In this document: piece after piece, positions 18,117 through 27,559 of the stretch
Numbering within the stretch: the stretch's first letter is position 1
Layout of the letters: every line of letters begins with the position of its first letter
Origin: Saprospiraceae bacterium
GTDB lineage: Bacteria > Bacteroidota > Bacteroidia > Chitinophagales > Saprospiraceae
Direction: 5' to 3'
Length of the DNA stretch: 64,000 nt
Assembly: GCA_028285545.1 (NCBI GenBank)
Contig: JANQPA010000008.1
Span: forward strand, 1 to 64,000
Made by a program: the position numbers and the translations under genes
The notes under the pieces: generated by a model
Told to the model about the DNA's origin: nothing
Seen by the model: only the letters and a program-made list of their open reading frames with translations
Database searches by the model: none

Positions 18117-18797
18117 ATGACTACCAACAAAAACAAAAAAAGGCTCAACCAATTATTCAAACTGGTTACAGAGCTGGCCCTGATCACTTTAGGGATATAT
18201 CTGGCATTATTCATCAATAATTGGAATGAGAGCAAAAAGGAACAAGAGTTAGAACAGTTTTATTTAAACAATTTACTAACTGATGTAGACCGCAGTATTT
18301 CCAGCCTTCAAAGGCATTGGATTCTGGATTCAGTCCAATTAATTGGGGCTAAAAGATTGGATCAACTATTGGACGAGGGGCATAATGTAGATATGGACTC
18401 CTTAAGAATTTATCTAAATTTTTTCAATACCAATCCCAGGTTTGAAATTCCCAACTTTAGTTATCAGGCCCTGCTTCAATCCGGAGATTATCAGGTTATT
18501 CGAAATAAGGAATTACGCCATGCCATGGATGAATTCTTTTTGGATCTATTATCTGGAGTGGTAATTACTGAAGGCTATTATATTGATCGGCTCAATGAAT
18601 ACTACTTTCCGGTAAAAGAGACGGTATATATGGCTAAATCCAATAGCTTCATAAATATTGAAAGGCTTTTCCATCCAGTATTTAAAGAAAATGTTTATGC
18701 CCTACCGGCCTATATAAATCAAGAAATGAGACAAATTAAACGAGCTTTGGAAGCAAGTCAGAAATTAAGAAAAGATATACAATTGGAAATCAATTAA
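18117..18797 (+). CDS. DUF6090 family membrane protein
   Basis: 226 residues. A short basic N terminus is followed by one membrane helix (LVTELALITLGIYLALFINNW) ending in the conserved NNWNE motif, then a mainly helical extracytoplasmic domain (EQELEQFYLNNLLTDVDRSISSLQ, FEIPNFSYQALLQSGDYQVIRNKELRHAMDEFF). This pattern defines DUF6090 proteins, which are common and often multi-copy in Bacteroidota and have no known function. The gene stands alone on the plus strand, divergent from padR with a 264-base gap in which I see no clear signal. Confidence 0.8.
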   Translation: MTTNKNKKRLNQLFKLVTELALITLGIYLALFINNWNESKKEQELEQFYLNNLLTDVDRSISSLQRHWILDSVQLIGAKRLDQLLDEGHNVDMDSLRIYLNFFNTNPRFEIPNFSYQALLQSGDYQVIRNKELRHAMDEFFLDLLSGVVITEGYYIDRLNEYYFPVKETVYMAKSNSFINIERLFHPVFKENVYALPAYINQEMRQIKRALEASQKLRKDIQLEIN

Positions 18798-18837
18798 TTA
18801 ATGCAAGTTGTGAGGGATCCGTGTTTTGATTAATTAT

Positions 18838-18924
18838 CCGCTGATAAACACTGATCTTACTGATCTACGCTGTTAAGGTGATATTTTAACAGCGTAAATC
18901 AGCTCAATCAGCGATTATCAGTGG
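18838..18924. repeat. imperfect inverted repeat of the 'aatcagcg' type
   Basis: Two ~39-base arms (18838-18876 and 18886-18924) with a nine-base loop. The inner 15 bases or so pair well and the outer parts with several mismatches. The sequence is built from repeated GATNANCGCTG/AATCAGC units, a type of dispersed intergenic repeat I recall from other Bacteroidota genomes. It lies 40 bases past the DUF6090 stop and could act as its terminator. Confidence 0.6.
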
Positions 18925-19069
18925 CACTATACTTCCTGGATTAATAGGACAAATCCCAGTGGATTCCCTGAAAGCAAGTTTGTAATTTATAAGACAGCCT
19001 GAGGCTTTCTTTTCAAATTATCGGGAAGTACTAGTAATTTCAATAGATCACCTTAAAAGCAATTGCCCT

Positions 19070-20143
19070 ATGAAAGGATTAACCTTAGCCTTTATTTCAA
19101 TCATTTTTTTGGGTTTGGAACTAAATACTCTATCCGCCCAAAATTTTACTATCAATTCCGAAAAATTTTCAGATCAACATCGGCAATTTGATTTTTGGAT
19201 TGGCACCTGGGATGTGAATCTCCGCCAGCGCCAACCAGACTTTAGTTGGAAGGATTGGAAAAAATCCAAAGCCCAGATTTATTCTATTTTGGATGGCCGG
19301 GCCATCTTAGAATTATGGGAAGAAAAAGGAAGTGCTACGCCTGTTCAAACCATCATTGGCTACAGTCTTAGGTATTTTGATGAGGAACAAAACAAGTGGA
19401 TATTATGGCTGAATTGGCCAGGAGTTAATCGCTCGGGCAGTTCCAGTCTAAGCGGTCAATTTCGACATGGTCGAGGTGAGTTTTTTAGCCGCAGACAAGT
19501 AACGGACAGTACCTCTGTCATTTCCAGATATTCCTTTGTAGACATTTCTAAAGAAAAGTTCAGATGGGATGATGCCTATTCTCGGGATGAAGGTAATACC
19601 TGGTCCAATAACTGGATCATGGAATTCACACGAACAGAAGATCAGGCTCCCTGGCCCAAGGAAAGTCAGCTTCATACTTATAGGCAAGGAGAAAGATGCC
19701 CTAATCCGGAATTTCAAAAGTTGCTTCCTTTTGTCGGTAAATGGGAAGGGACGGTAAAGAGAAAAGAGCATAACTGGAAGGATGAAAAATTTATTATGAA
19801 TAATTATCAAAGCCTTGGAGGCTGCGCCCAAATGAACTTTCTTCAAATCGGTGATGATCCTGAATCCTCGTATCAGGAGTTTTCACTTTTGACCTATAAT
19901 ACCTTTGCCAAATTATTTGAAGATGGTCACCTAAGCAATCAAGAAAATAGTGCCTATCAATCCTATTATGGCAAATTCACCGATGATGGTCAGCTTGATT
20001 TATACCTAAGAAAAAATAATGACCCTCCAAACTCCGGACTAACCTGGGCTATGGGAGAAAATAAAGAACTAAAATTCACTAAATGGACCTATTCAAATGG
20101 CCAAAAAACTAAAATTTGGGAAGGAACGCTTGTTAATAATTGA
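19070..20143 (+). CDS. secreted DUF1579-like two-lobed protein
   Basis: 357 residues with a signal peptide (LAFISIIFLGLELNTLSAQ). Two similar beta-rich halves can be seen. The first begins HRQFDFWIGTWDVNLRQ and contains YSILDGRAILELWEE and IGYSLRYFDEEQNKWILWLNW. The second begins LLPFVGKWEGTVKRKEHNW and contains NNYQSLGGCAQMNFLQIGDDP and SYYGKFTDDGQLDLYLR. The FxxxGxW opening and barrel-like strands are those of DUF1579 and related lipocalin-like proteins. Function is unknown; ligand binding is an inference from the fold. Monocistronic. Confidence 0.65.
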   Translation: MKGLTLAFISIIFLGLELNTLSAQNFTINSEKFSDQHRQFDFWIGTWDVNLRQRQPDFSWKDWKKSKAQIYSILDGRAILELWEEKGSATPVQTIIGYSLRYFDEEQNKWILWLNWPGVNRSGSSSLSGQFRHGRGEFFSRRQVTDSTSVISRYSFVDISKEKFRWDDAYSRDEGNTWSNNWIMEFTRTEDQAPWPKESQLHTYRQGERCPNPEFQKLLPFVGKWEGTVKRKEHNWKDEKFIMNNYQSLGGCAQMNFLQIGDDPESSYQEFSLLTYNTFAKLFEDGHLSNQENSAYQSYYGKFTDDGQLDLYLRKNNDPPNSGLTWAMGENKELKFTKWTYSNGQKTKIWEGTLVNN

Positions 20144-20253
20144 GTAATTATTGCTGGGTTTAAGAAAAAATTACCTAATTTTTACTCGAAATATTGAATT
20201 TTTCAATATTAAAATTTGCATAAACTCATTTTTTAACACACAAAAAAATCATT

Positions 20254-20424
20254 ATGAAACCTTCCGCACCAAAAAATGTAGTTTGGATTATTGCACTTGT
20301 AGCTGGTATTCTTGGAATACTTGGACATTATGCAACTATTCCATTTGCGACGGAATACAATTATTATTTACTTCTTGCTGGTTTTGTACTATTAGCTCTT
20401 GGTACTACCTTTAAAGGTATATAA
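20254..20424 (+). CDS. 56-residue two-helix membrane protein
   Basis: ATG at 20254 to TAA at 20422-20424. The product has a short hydrophilic start (MKPSAPKNV), a first hydrophobic helix (VWIIALVAGILGILGHYA), a turn (TIPFATEYN) and a second helix (YYLLLAGFVLLALGTTF) ending KGI. I recall similar tiny proteins as frequent in Bacteroidota. A longer out-of-frame reading frame at 20151-20414 is rejected because it has no such pattern. A canonical terminator at 20481-20505 follows, consistent with a short separate transcript. Function unknown. Confidence 0.8.
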   Translation: MKPSAPKNVVWIIALVAGILGILGHYATIPFATEYNYYLLLAGFVLLALGTTFKGI

Positions 20425-20480
20425 TGCATTGAAGTAAAATACAATCCTGAAAACGATTTTTAAATTTCAATATATATAGT

Positions 20481-20505
20481 GGCTGCTCTTGGAGCAGCCC
20501 TTTTT
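20481..20505 (+). terminator. canonical Rho-independent terminator
   Basis: GC-rich stem GGCTGCTC/GAGCAGCC (20481-20488, 20492-20499) with a three-base loop, followed by CTTTTTATTTT. It lies 57 bases past the 56-residue membrane protein gene and is among the most textbook-like terminators in the window. Confidence 0.9.
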
Positions 20506-20576
20506 ATTTTTTGCTCTCTTTACTTTGTAACCGACCTTTAGGGTTGATAGTATTCTCTTAGAATTAAGCCAATGAT

Positions 20577-21380
20577 ATGAAGACTACTATTATTTATCCA
20601 AAAAGTGAAGTGCTCAAAAAGTACATACAGTATTTTCTTTTTTTAAAAAATGAAGATCCTAATTATCAGCGAGAGCACATCTGTTTTCCCAATACCAATT
20701 ATTGCCTTGGTCTTCACAAGGGGAATAGACTGGCAGCAGTAACGAATTCCAGGTATAGTCTTCTTCCTTCCCTAGGTTTTCATAGCTACCTTACTGGTAT
20801 TTACCAATCTCCTATTTATATCCAAGCCAAAGGAGTATTTGATGAAGTTTGCATAGATTTTGAACCATTAGGCATTGATGTTCTTTCTGGGCAAACTGTT
20901 TCAACCTACACTTATTATGATGAAGTCCTTCCATATTTATTTCCAAAAAACTTCAAAAGGATTTTTCATCTGGCCTTTAGTCACCCTTCCCCAAAACAAA
21001 GAGCCAAACAACTTGAAGCTTTTTTTCTGACCTTGCTTCCAAAAGAGATGAATACAGAGTTCATCCCATTTAACCAAAATGGTGATTTGAGCATTCCTTC
21101 CCTAAAAAAAACCTATAGGCGCAGTTATCGATCCATTTACAGGATGTATAAAAAAAATATAGACCTTTCACCCAAAGAATTTTCTAGCATTGTAAGAATA
21201 AGGAAAGGAATAGCAGGTCTAAATAAAGAATCCACCCTAACCAGTGTGGCTTACAAAGCAGGATTTTCTGATCAAAGTCATATGATTCGGGAATTTAAAA
21301 AATATACTCACCAATCTCCGAGACTTTTCCAAAGGAATAGTACAGCCATTGATGGAAAGGTTTGGATGAGCATCCGGTAA
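20577..21380 (+). CDS. AraC-family regulator with DUF6597-type N-terminal domain
   Basis: 267 residues, soluble. The N-terminal ~160 residues (YPKSEVLKKYIQYFLFLKNED, FSYLTGIYQSPIYIQAKGVFDEVCIDFEPLGIDVL after correction for frame) match the ligand-binding part of DUF6597-type AraC proteins. The C-terminal part has a first weak helix pair (LKKTYRRSYRSIYRMYKKNIDLSPKEF) and a clear second HTH (LTSVAYKAGFSDQSHMIREFKKYTHQSPRLF). It lies 75 bases upstream of the M16 peptidase on the same strand. A cytoplasmic small-molecule sensor is likely; the target is unknown. Confidence 0.85.
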   Translation: MKTTIIYPKSEVLKKYIQYFLFLKNEDPNYQREHICFPNTNYCLGLHKGNRLAAVTNSRYSLLPSLGFHSYLTGIYQSPIYIQAKGVFDEVCIDFEPLGIDVLSGQTVSTYTYYDEVLPYLFPKNFKRIFHLAFSHPSPKQRAKQLEAFFLTLLPKEMNTEFIPFNQNGDLSIPSLKKTYRRSYRSIYRMYKKNIDLSPKEFSSIVRIRKGIAGLNKESTLTSVAYKAGFSDQSHMIREFKKYTHQSPRLFQRNSTAIDGKVWMSIR

Positions 21381-21454
21381 AATGGCAGATTTATTCAATT
21401 TTAAAAGATGATAATATGTCAATTTTGATGTGAAACAAAAACATCACATCACTT

Positions 21455-24391
21455 ATGAAACTAAAAAGAAAAAGCCTCCGACTGCTATTGGCATTTTACC
21501 TGTTTGTAAATTTTCAACCTGCTCTTTGGGCCCAAATTAAGCCTGCCCATAAAAAAGTAGATGATGCTGGAAGGACTTATGAATCTTTTGAAAATGATCC
21601 CACTAATTTGAGGATTTATACCTTAAAAAATGGTTTAAAGGTATACCTGGCACCTAATCATAATTCTCCTAGAATCAGAACTTCCATTATGGTTAAATCG
21701 GGAAGTAAGCATGATCCTGCTGAAGCCACAGGATTGGCTCATTACCTGGAACATTTACTATTTAAAGGGACAGATCGATATGGCACCCTCAATTTTGAAG
21801 CGGAAAAACCGCTACTTGATCAAATAGAAGTTTTGTTTGAAAAACATAGAATGACCTCCTCTGAAGAAGAGAAAAAAGTTATTTATAAAAATATAGACGA
21901 GCTTTCTCTAAAAGCATCAAAATACTCCTTGTCAAGGGAGTATAATGATATGATGGCTGAAATGGGAGCCTGGGCAGTAAATGCATTTACCAATTTTGAT
22001 CGGGTGGGTTACATAAGCAACATTCCTTCCAATCAACTGGAAAAATGGCTGGATCTTGAAGCAGAAAGATTTAGAAATCCCCAATTCCGCACCTTCCATA
22101 CAGAGTTGGAAACAGTTTATGAAGAGATGAATACCATCATTGATGATGGACCCCGATATTCACTTTTCAAAATTATAGAATTATTATTCCCAAAACATCA
22201 ATATGGATCTCAAACTGCAATAGGAAAAATAGAACATCTAAAAAACCCATCTATTACCGAAATAAAAAAATATTACAACAGCAATTATGTACCCAATAAT
22301 ATGGCCATCATATTGGTGGGTGACCTCTATCCGGAAGATGTTATCCAAATGATAGAAGAGAAGTTTGCCTACATGAAAGCGCAGGAATTGCCTCCAATTC
22401 CCATCATCAAGGAGTCACCTATGAGTCAGCCCGTTGAAAAATATATTGAAGCACCAGGCACAGATATGATCAGAATGGGATTTCGCTTTAAAGGGTTGGC
22501 CACCAAAGAAGCCTTAATGATCCGTCTTGTGGATATGATGCTTATGAATGGCCGGGCCGGGGTTTTTGATTTGAATATTAATAAGGCCCAAAAAGCACAA
22601 AATGTGTCTACCTATATCGAATCCTATAAAGATTATTCTATTCATTTTATTGCTGGTTATCCAAAAAAGGATCAAAGTCTTGAGGAGGTAAGAGATATTA
22701 TTCTTAAGGAAATTGATCGCCTCAAAAAAGGGGAATTTCCAGATTGGCTGCAGGAGGCTGCCATAAACGATCTAAAACAGAATCAAATGAGATCCCTGGA
22801 ATCCAATAATGGAATTTCGGGCCTGATCTTAAGTTCATTTTCTTTTGATATTCCCTGGAATGAACGGATGAATCAATTGGATGAATTGAGCAAAATAAGC
22901 AAAGAAGAAATTATAGAATTTGTAAAAACTCGATATGTTAATAATTATGCAGTTGTTTATAAAAAGAGAGGCTTAGATCCATCCATTCAAAAAATAAAAA
23001 AACCGGAAATCAGTCCAATTGATCTCAACGAAGGTAAAGTTTCCGATTTCAGAAAAAATCTTCAAACAAGAAAAACAGTCCCAATTAATCCACGAATTAT
23101 TGATTTCAAAGAGGACATTCAACAAATCCAGCTGAAGAATGGAATTCCTTTAAATATGGTTCACAATGCTACCAATGATTTATTTACGCTCAAAATTTCA
23201 TTTGATTTAAGCCAAAACAACGATAAGTTACTAGCACTTGCAGTAGACTACCTTTCACTTGCTAATACCGACCAGTACACAGCCATCCAGATACAGGAAG
23301 AGTTTTATAAAATTGGCTGTAGTTTTAACATCAGTACCAATACTCAGCTAACTTCCATTTTCATTTCAGGCCTGGGAGAAAACTTTCAAAAAGCTGTTCA
23401 ATTGTTTGATCATATTCTCAGCAATTTAAAAGGTGAAACTAAAACCAAAAATGCACTGTTGGAGAAAATATCCAAGGAACGCAACGATTGGAAAAAATCC
23501 AGAGGGGTAATAGCAAGATGGTCCACGAATTACCTGGCATACGGTGCAAATTCCCCTTTAAAAAATGTTTACTCTGAAGAGGAAATAAAGGGGCTGGATG
23601 TTAACAGAATAGTAGATAAATTAAAAAGCCTGTTGAATTATGATCACAGATATTTTTATCACGGCCCACAACCTGTTGATGAGATAAAATCAATTTTGGA
23701 AAGTGATTTAGAAAATAGTCCAAAACCACTCAAAGTAAAAAGAAGCAAAGAGTTCCGTCACCAGAAGTATGACCATACAGAGGTTTATTTGGCTGAGGCT
23801 GAAACCAAGCAATTTGATTTAATTCTATTATCCAACCTTAAGCCCTATGACCCCCAATTAATGCCTCATGTATATCTTTTTAATCAATATTTTGGAGATC
23901 TTTTCTTTAAGGAATTGAGAGAAGCCCGTGGTTTGGCCTATAGCGCTTATTCTTATATCAGCACTCCAACTTGGAAAGATCGCTCTTTTCTCCTTTATAG
24001 TAGAGCTGGTGTACAATCTGATAAATACCTCGAAGCTGTTGAAGCTGCATTTAGTTTAATTAAGGAAATGCCAATAGATCCCAATTCCTTTGAAAATGCC
24101 AAAACGGCTATGATGGAAAAATTAAGGTCAGAAAGAATCGTCAGGTTTAATATTCTCAGTAGGTTTGAAACGGCGCAAAATCAAGGTATTAATTATGATG
24201 AAAGAAAATTGGTTGTGAAAGACTTACCGAATATTAGTCTTAAGCAATTCCAAAAGTTTCACGAACAATATATTAAGAATAATCATCTCAAAATTTTACT
24301 GGTCGGCGACCTCAATGTCTTAAAAGAAGAAGACCTGCGAAAGTTTGGAGCCATTAAAAAATTAAACACAGAAGACATCTTTGGCTTTTAA
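21455..24391 (+). CDS. M16 family zinc peptidase (pitrilysin-like, double domain)
   Basis: 978 residues with a signal peptide (LLLAFYLFVNFQPALWAQ). The first half carries the inverted zinc motif HYLEH (H96, E99, H100) in TGLAHYLEHLLFKGT and the downstream glutamate in ELETVYEEMNTII. The second half repeats the fold without zinc ligands (GIPLNMVHNATNDLFTLKISFDLSQ) and contains the family-typical FFKELREARGLAYSAYSYI. M16 enzymes form a clam shell that degrades peptides; this one should act in the periplasm. It is followed after 232 bases by another peptidase, so a peptide-degradation group is plausible. Confidence 0.93.
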   Translation: MKLKRKSLRLLLAFYLFVNFQPALWAQIKPAHKKVDDAGRTYESFENDPTNLRIYTLKNGLKVYLAPNHNSPRIRTSIMVKSGSKHDPAEATGLAHYLEHLLFKGTDRYGTLNFEAEKPLLDQIEVLFEKHRMTSSEEEKKVIYKNIDELSLKASKYSLSREYNDMMAEMGAWAVNAFTNFDRVGYISNIPSNQLEKWLDLEAERFRNPQFRTFHTELETVYEEMNTIIDDGPRYSLFKIIELLFPKHQYGSQTAIGKIEHLKNPSITEIKKYYNSNYVPNNMAIILVGDLYPEDVIQMIEEKFAYMKAQELPPIPIIKESPMSQPVEKYIEAPGTDMIRMGFRFKGLATKEALMIRLVDMMLMNGRAGVFDLNINKAQKAQNVSTYIESYKDYSIHFIAGYPKKDQSLEEVRDIILKEIDRLKKGEFPDWLQEAAINDLKQNQMRSLESNNGISGLILSSFSFDIPWNERMNQLDELSKISKEEIIEFVKTRYVNNYAVVYKKRGLDPSIQKIKKPEISPIDLNEGKVSDFRKNLQTRKTVPINPRIIDFKEDIQQIQLKNGIPLNMVHNATNDLFTLKISFDLSQNNDKLLALAVDYLSLANTDQYTAIQIQEEFYKIGCSFNISTNTQLTSIFISGLGENFQKAVQLFDHILSNLKGETKTKNALLEKISKERNDWKKSRGVIARWSTNYLAYGANSPLKNVYSEEEIKGLDVNRIVDKLKSLLNYDHRYFYHGPQPVDEIKSILESDLENSPKPLKVKRSKEFRHQKYDHTEVYLAEAETKQFDLILLSNLKPYDPQLMPHVYLFNQYFGDLFFKELREARGLAYSAYSYISTPTWKDRSFLLYSRAGVQSDKYLEAVEAAFSLIKEMPIDPNSFENAKTAMMEKLRSERIVRFNILSRFETAQNQGINYDERKLVVKDLPNISLKQFQKFHEQYIKNNHLKILLVGDLNVLKEEDLRKFGAIKKLNTEDIFGF

Positions 24392-24437
24392 AAAAATCAT
24401 CTATTTTTTTTCATTTAGCACATTAAAATATTTATTG

Positions 24438-24470
24438 AGTAGATGGAAAGTGATTTACTTTCCATCTACT
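24438..24470. terminator. palindromic terminator after M16 gene
   Basis: Perfect 14-base arms (24438-24451, 24457-24470) with a five-base loop, 47 bases past the M16 stop codon, followed by TTATT. It is an AT-rich stem of the same style as the other gene-end palindromes here. Confidence 0.7.
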
Positions 24471-24623
24471 TTATTGATGGAGTGAAGAAATGACTGGATT
24501 TACTTTTAGTTTGGCACCAAATCAGGATGATTATTTTTATTTGTTTTTATATATTATCTGTGAAATGAGCTAGCAACTTTAAACTCTCAACTTTTAAAGA
24601 GGTCATTTATCAAATCATCCGGC

Positions 24624-26336
24624 ATGAAAACTTATATCTATTTATTAGGGCTTATTGTTCTATTTCCATCCTTTTGCCAATCTCAAAATCCTGAAATTCA
24701 CATAAAAGGAAAGATTCAGGATGATTTACTGCTTCAGGCAACTCTCAATCTCAAGTCAAATGTTGAGGCCAAAAATCTAAAAATTTATCGTTATTGCTCA
24801 GGTAAAAATAATCAGGAAGAACCCATCCTCAACATCTTATCCATTTCTTCTAATTCAAAAAGGCTAAACCATCGTATTGAAGAAGAATGGATCGTTTTAG
24901 AAGATGTTGGATCTATCAAACAAGGAATAGACATTGAATTTCAAATCAATCTTAATCACATTTACGATTGGAGAAGTTCAATTGGTTATGCCTTATTCCC
25001 AGGACATAACACAAATAATTCCTGGTATCCAGATGTTTATCTTGATGGTGACAGAAATTACTTCAAGAATTTTACAGTAGAATTAGAACACCCCGAAAAT
25101 TTAAGTCTGTTAACTTCTGGTGCACTTTTAGATATCCAGCATAATGCAGGATATACTTTCAGTCGATTTGTAGCTAATAAGGTTCGTTTCTTTGGTCTTA
25201 ATGCCGGAACCGATTTTTTCCTGGGTAAAAAAAGTGTATCTGGGGTCAACATCACCTATTTCTGCTCCAAAGAATTAAAAGATCAATATGAGGCCGCTGC
25301 ACAAGTAGCCTCAGAAGCAGTAGAATGGTACATCAAAACCTATGGATTCTTTCCCACTCAACATATTGGCCTGGCCATGGGGCATGAACGGTGGAGAGGT
25401 GGCTTTCCTTCAGAAAATGTATTTTATATTCACCGTGGTAACCTAAGCGCCAATTTTCTTCAGTGGATCACCGCTCATGAATTAGGGCATTATTATTGGG
25501 GGCATTATGTCCTTTCAGCTGCTGAAGACAACCTTAGCGGTTTGATGCTCGCCAACGGAATTTGGGCAGACCATTTGTATATTTCAGAGGTAAGTGACCA
25601 ATCTATTGAATCGACCTGGAATAGTGGAAAGTCTGCATCAGGAATGATGACTCGGTATCTTACTGCGGTGCTTTCTAATGTAAATCAGGAAATGGGCCTT
25701 AGTTCTAAAGAAGCCCAAGGATTGGGTTTTGATTATAATAGCCTGATTGCCCATGGAAAGGCAGCCACAGGATTATACTTACTCTCCCGAGAAGTCGGTT
25801 TTAATACTTTTTTGGACGTCCAAAAGAAGATTATTAAAGATTATGCCCATAAACCCCTGTCTATTGATGATTTTGTAAATCTATGTCGGGAAGCAGGTTG
25901 GGAAGAGGCGCCCAATTTTATGAGTCAATGGATGAAGGGAAACGCCTTGATCGAATATGAAATATTGAATATTAAAAAAAGTAAAAAAGATAAGACCTGG
26001 TCCTACTCCTTTGAATTGCGCAAAAGGGGTACAGTAGATTATCCTGTTGAAATAATAGTAGAGGATGCTTCATCAGGAATTTATCATCATAAAGCTTTCG
26101 GGAAAGATGCAAGAACCATAATTGAAGGAGAATCAAAAGCCGAGCCCTTGAATTTCATTTTGGACCCCAATGGAGCTGTTCCAATGTGGAATAGCAACCA
26201 CCCTGCTATCCAACGCTTGTTCATCATTGCTTTACAAAGAGCAGGTCATAACAAAGTTGCCAAAGAATTAGCCAAAGGTTTTTTAGAAAAGCATCCAGAT
26301 GATGAAGTGATAAAAAGTAGATTTAGGGAAAATTAA
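24624..26336 (+). CDS. M1-like (gluzincin) metallopeptidase
   Basis: 570 residues with a signal peptide (IYLLGLIVLFPSFCQS). An N-terminal beta domain (~20-200) is followed by a gluzincin core. The zinc motif HELGH is at 285-289 (ITAHELGHYYWGHYVL), and the upstream PSENVFYIHRG corresponds to the region that binds the substrate edge in M1 enzymes. The third zinc ligand should be the E of SAAEDNLSGLMLANGIWADHL or nearby. Helical elements and a C-terminal domain follow. A periplasmic aminopeptidase-like role is likely, but the usual GAMEN motif is not clearly present, so substrate specificity is uncertain. Confidence 0.75.
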   Translation: MKTYIYLLGLIVLFPSFCQSQNPEIHIKGKIQDDLLLQATLNLKSNVEAKNLKIYRYCSGKNNQEEPILNILSISSNSKRLNHRIEEEWIVLEDVGSIKQGIDIEFQINLNHIYDWRSSIGYALFPGHNTNNSWYPDVYLDGDRNYFKNFTVELEHPENLSLLTSGALLDIQHNAGYTFSRFVANKVRFFGLNAGTDFFLGKKSVSGVNITYFCSKELKDQYEAAAQVASEAVEWYIKTYGFFPTQHIGLAMGHERWRGGFPSENVFYIHRGNLSANFLQWITAHELGHYYWGHYVLSAAEDNLSGLMLANGIWADHLYISEVSDQSIESTWNSGKSASGMMTRYLTAVLSNVNQEMGLSSKEAQGLGFDYNSLIAHGKAATGLYLLSREVGFNTFLDVQKKIIKDYAHKPLSIDDFVNLCREAGWEEAPNFMSQWMKGNALIEYEILNIKKSKKDKTWSYSFELRKRGTVDYPVEIIVEDASSGIYHHKAFGKDARTIIEGESKAEPLNFILDPNGAVPMWNSNHPAIQRLFIIALQRAGHNKVAKELAKGFLEKHPDDEVIKSRFREN

Positions 26337-26386
26337 AGGAAGAAATTGGCATAAAAAAATTTATTCTAGACCGCCTCTTCTTACTA

Positions 26387-26811
26387 CTAACTATTTTTAC
26401 TTTTCACCTTATTTACAATTTCTTCAAGGTTAACGGTAAGGCCTTGCATAAGGGAAAATGATTCATTCCAATTCCCAGTTGTCCAATTATTATCTTGCTC
26501 GGCAATCATAATTTTCTGAGTTTCAGTAAAAATCCAAATTACCTTCTGTACTCCAAAACTCAGGATATCATCTGTTTTTTCTGATGGTATCCCAGAGGAT
26601 TTTCGATGGCATTAAGTTCTGCCTTTGTATCTATTTCAATTACCACTTCAGGAGGGATTTTAAGATATTTATTGTCAAGATCAATTTTTAAATCAGATTT
26701 TACAATAGCAATATCAGCAGCACGCCAAGATTTTTTTGAGAACTGGAGCCCAAGCTCATTGGTAAAAAACCTTGCAAGTTCTTCCAAAGTCTGCCAAAAT
26801 CTTTCATTGAT
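26387..26811 (-). pseudogene. Uma2-family (DUF820) endonuclease, truncated and frameshifted
   Basis: Reading the minus strand from 26811 gives Uma2-like sequence (ERFWQTLEELARFF, then WRAADIAIVKSD, then PPEVVIEIDTKAELNAIENPLGYHQKK). At a run of six A (about 26583-26588) the frame breaks and a stop follows five codons on. Adding one A restores the typical Uma2 ending DDILSFGVQKVIWIFTETQKIMI through to a stop at 26387. The start is also missing: a stop at 26812-26814 precedes the frame and there is no ATG, while Uma2 proteins are about 190 residues and this covers about 141 codons. A dead gene is likely. Family call is strong. Confidence 0.8.
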
Positions 26812-26824
26812 TTACAGATGATGT

Positions 26825-27559
26825 TTAAACGGATAAGGCTCTGACTTTTTCACTATAATCTTTATTGGCCGTAAAATGAGTTCCATTTGTCATTTCTATT
26901 TCTATAGTCTTTGATAAATCTCTAATCCAGCTGATTTTTTTTCTATTTATGATCAATGAACGACTGATTCTAATAAATTGAGGAGGAAGAGTCTGTTCTG
27001 TTTCTTTTAATGAAATTCTTATCAATTTAGAGACTTTGTTTTCTTGAATAAAATGGCAGTAGTACCCCTCAGCTCGGATATAAATCAAGTCTATAACCCG
27101 AACATGATGAATGGTTTTGCCTTCTTTTATTTTTAGAAGATTCTGATTTTCTTTTAAAACTCTAGCCAGGTCACTCCACAAAGGAAAATGATCACTTCGA
27201 GTCTGTCTGATTGCTCTGGAAATAGATTCACTAAAACGTTCTTTCTTAAATGGCTTAAGCAAATAATCCAGGGCATTCGCTTCAAAGGCCTTAATGGCAT
27301 ATTGATCATAAGCGGTAATAAAAATCACCTTATTATTATAGAAATGACCCACCTCGTCCAACACCTCAAAACCAGTCATGTCCTTTAGTTGAATATCCAA
27401 TAGTAATAAATCTGGCTTCTGGCTTTGAATCAGTTTAATGGCATCCTGTCCATTTTCTGCCTCACCAATACAGATACAATCCGGCTCCGATGCTATCAAT
27501 TTTTTCATTCTTCTCCTTGATGGAGCCTCATCATCAATAATTGCAGTTTTTAATTTCAT
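26825..27559 (-). CDS. LytTR-family response regulator
   Basis: 244 residues from the ATG at 27559. The receiver has IIDDE, phospho-acceptor D55 in LLLLDIQLKD, T in FITAYDQ and K in YLLKPFK. The LytTR domain begins near residue 140 with IKEGKTIHHVRVIDLIYIRAEG and contains FIRISRSLIINRKKI. Its start codon overlaps the stop of the upstream kinase in ATGA, so the two are translationally coupled. It is the cognate regulator of that LytS-type kinase. Confidence 0.95.
   Translation of the reverse strand: MKLKTAIIDDEAPSRRRMKKLIASEPDCICIGEAENGQDAIKLIQSQKPDLLLLDIQLKDMTGFEVLDEVGHFYNNKVIFITAYDQYAIKAFEANALDYLLKPFKKERFSESISRAIRQTRSDHFPLWSDLARVLKENQNLLKIKEGKTIHHVRVIDLIYIRAEGYYCHFIQENKVSKLIRISLKETEQTLPPQFIRISRSLIINRKKISWIRDLSKTIEIEMTNGTHFTANKDYSEKVRALSV

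Noticed and set aside
20151..20414. 87-codon frame over the small membrane protein gene
   Set aside because: It is rich in W and C without a plausible fold, uses a different frame and ends before the real stop; the 56-residue frame with two helices and a terminator explains the region better.
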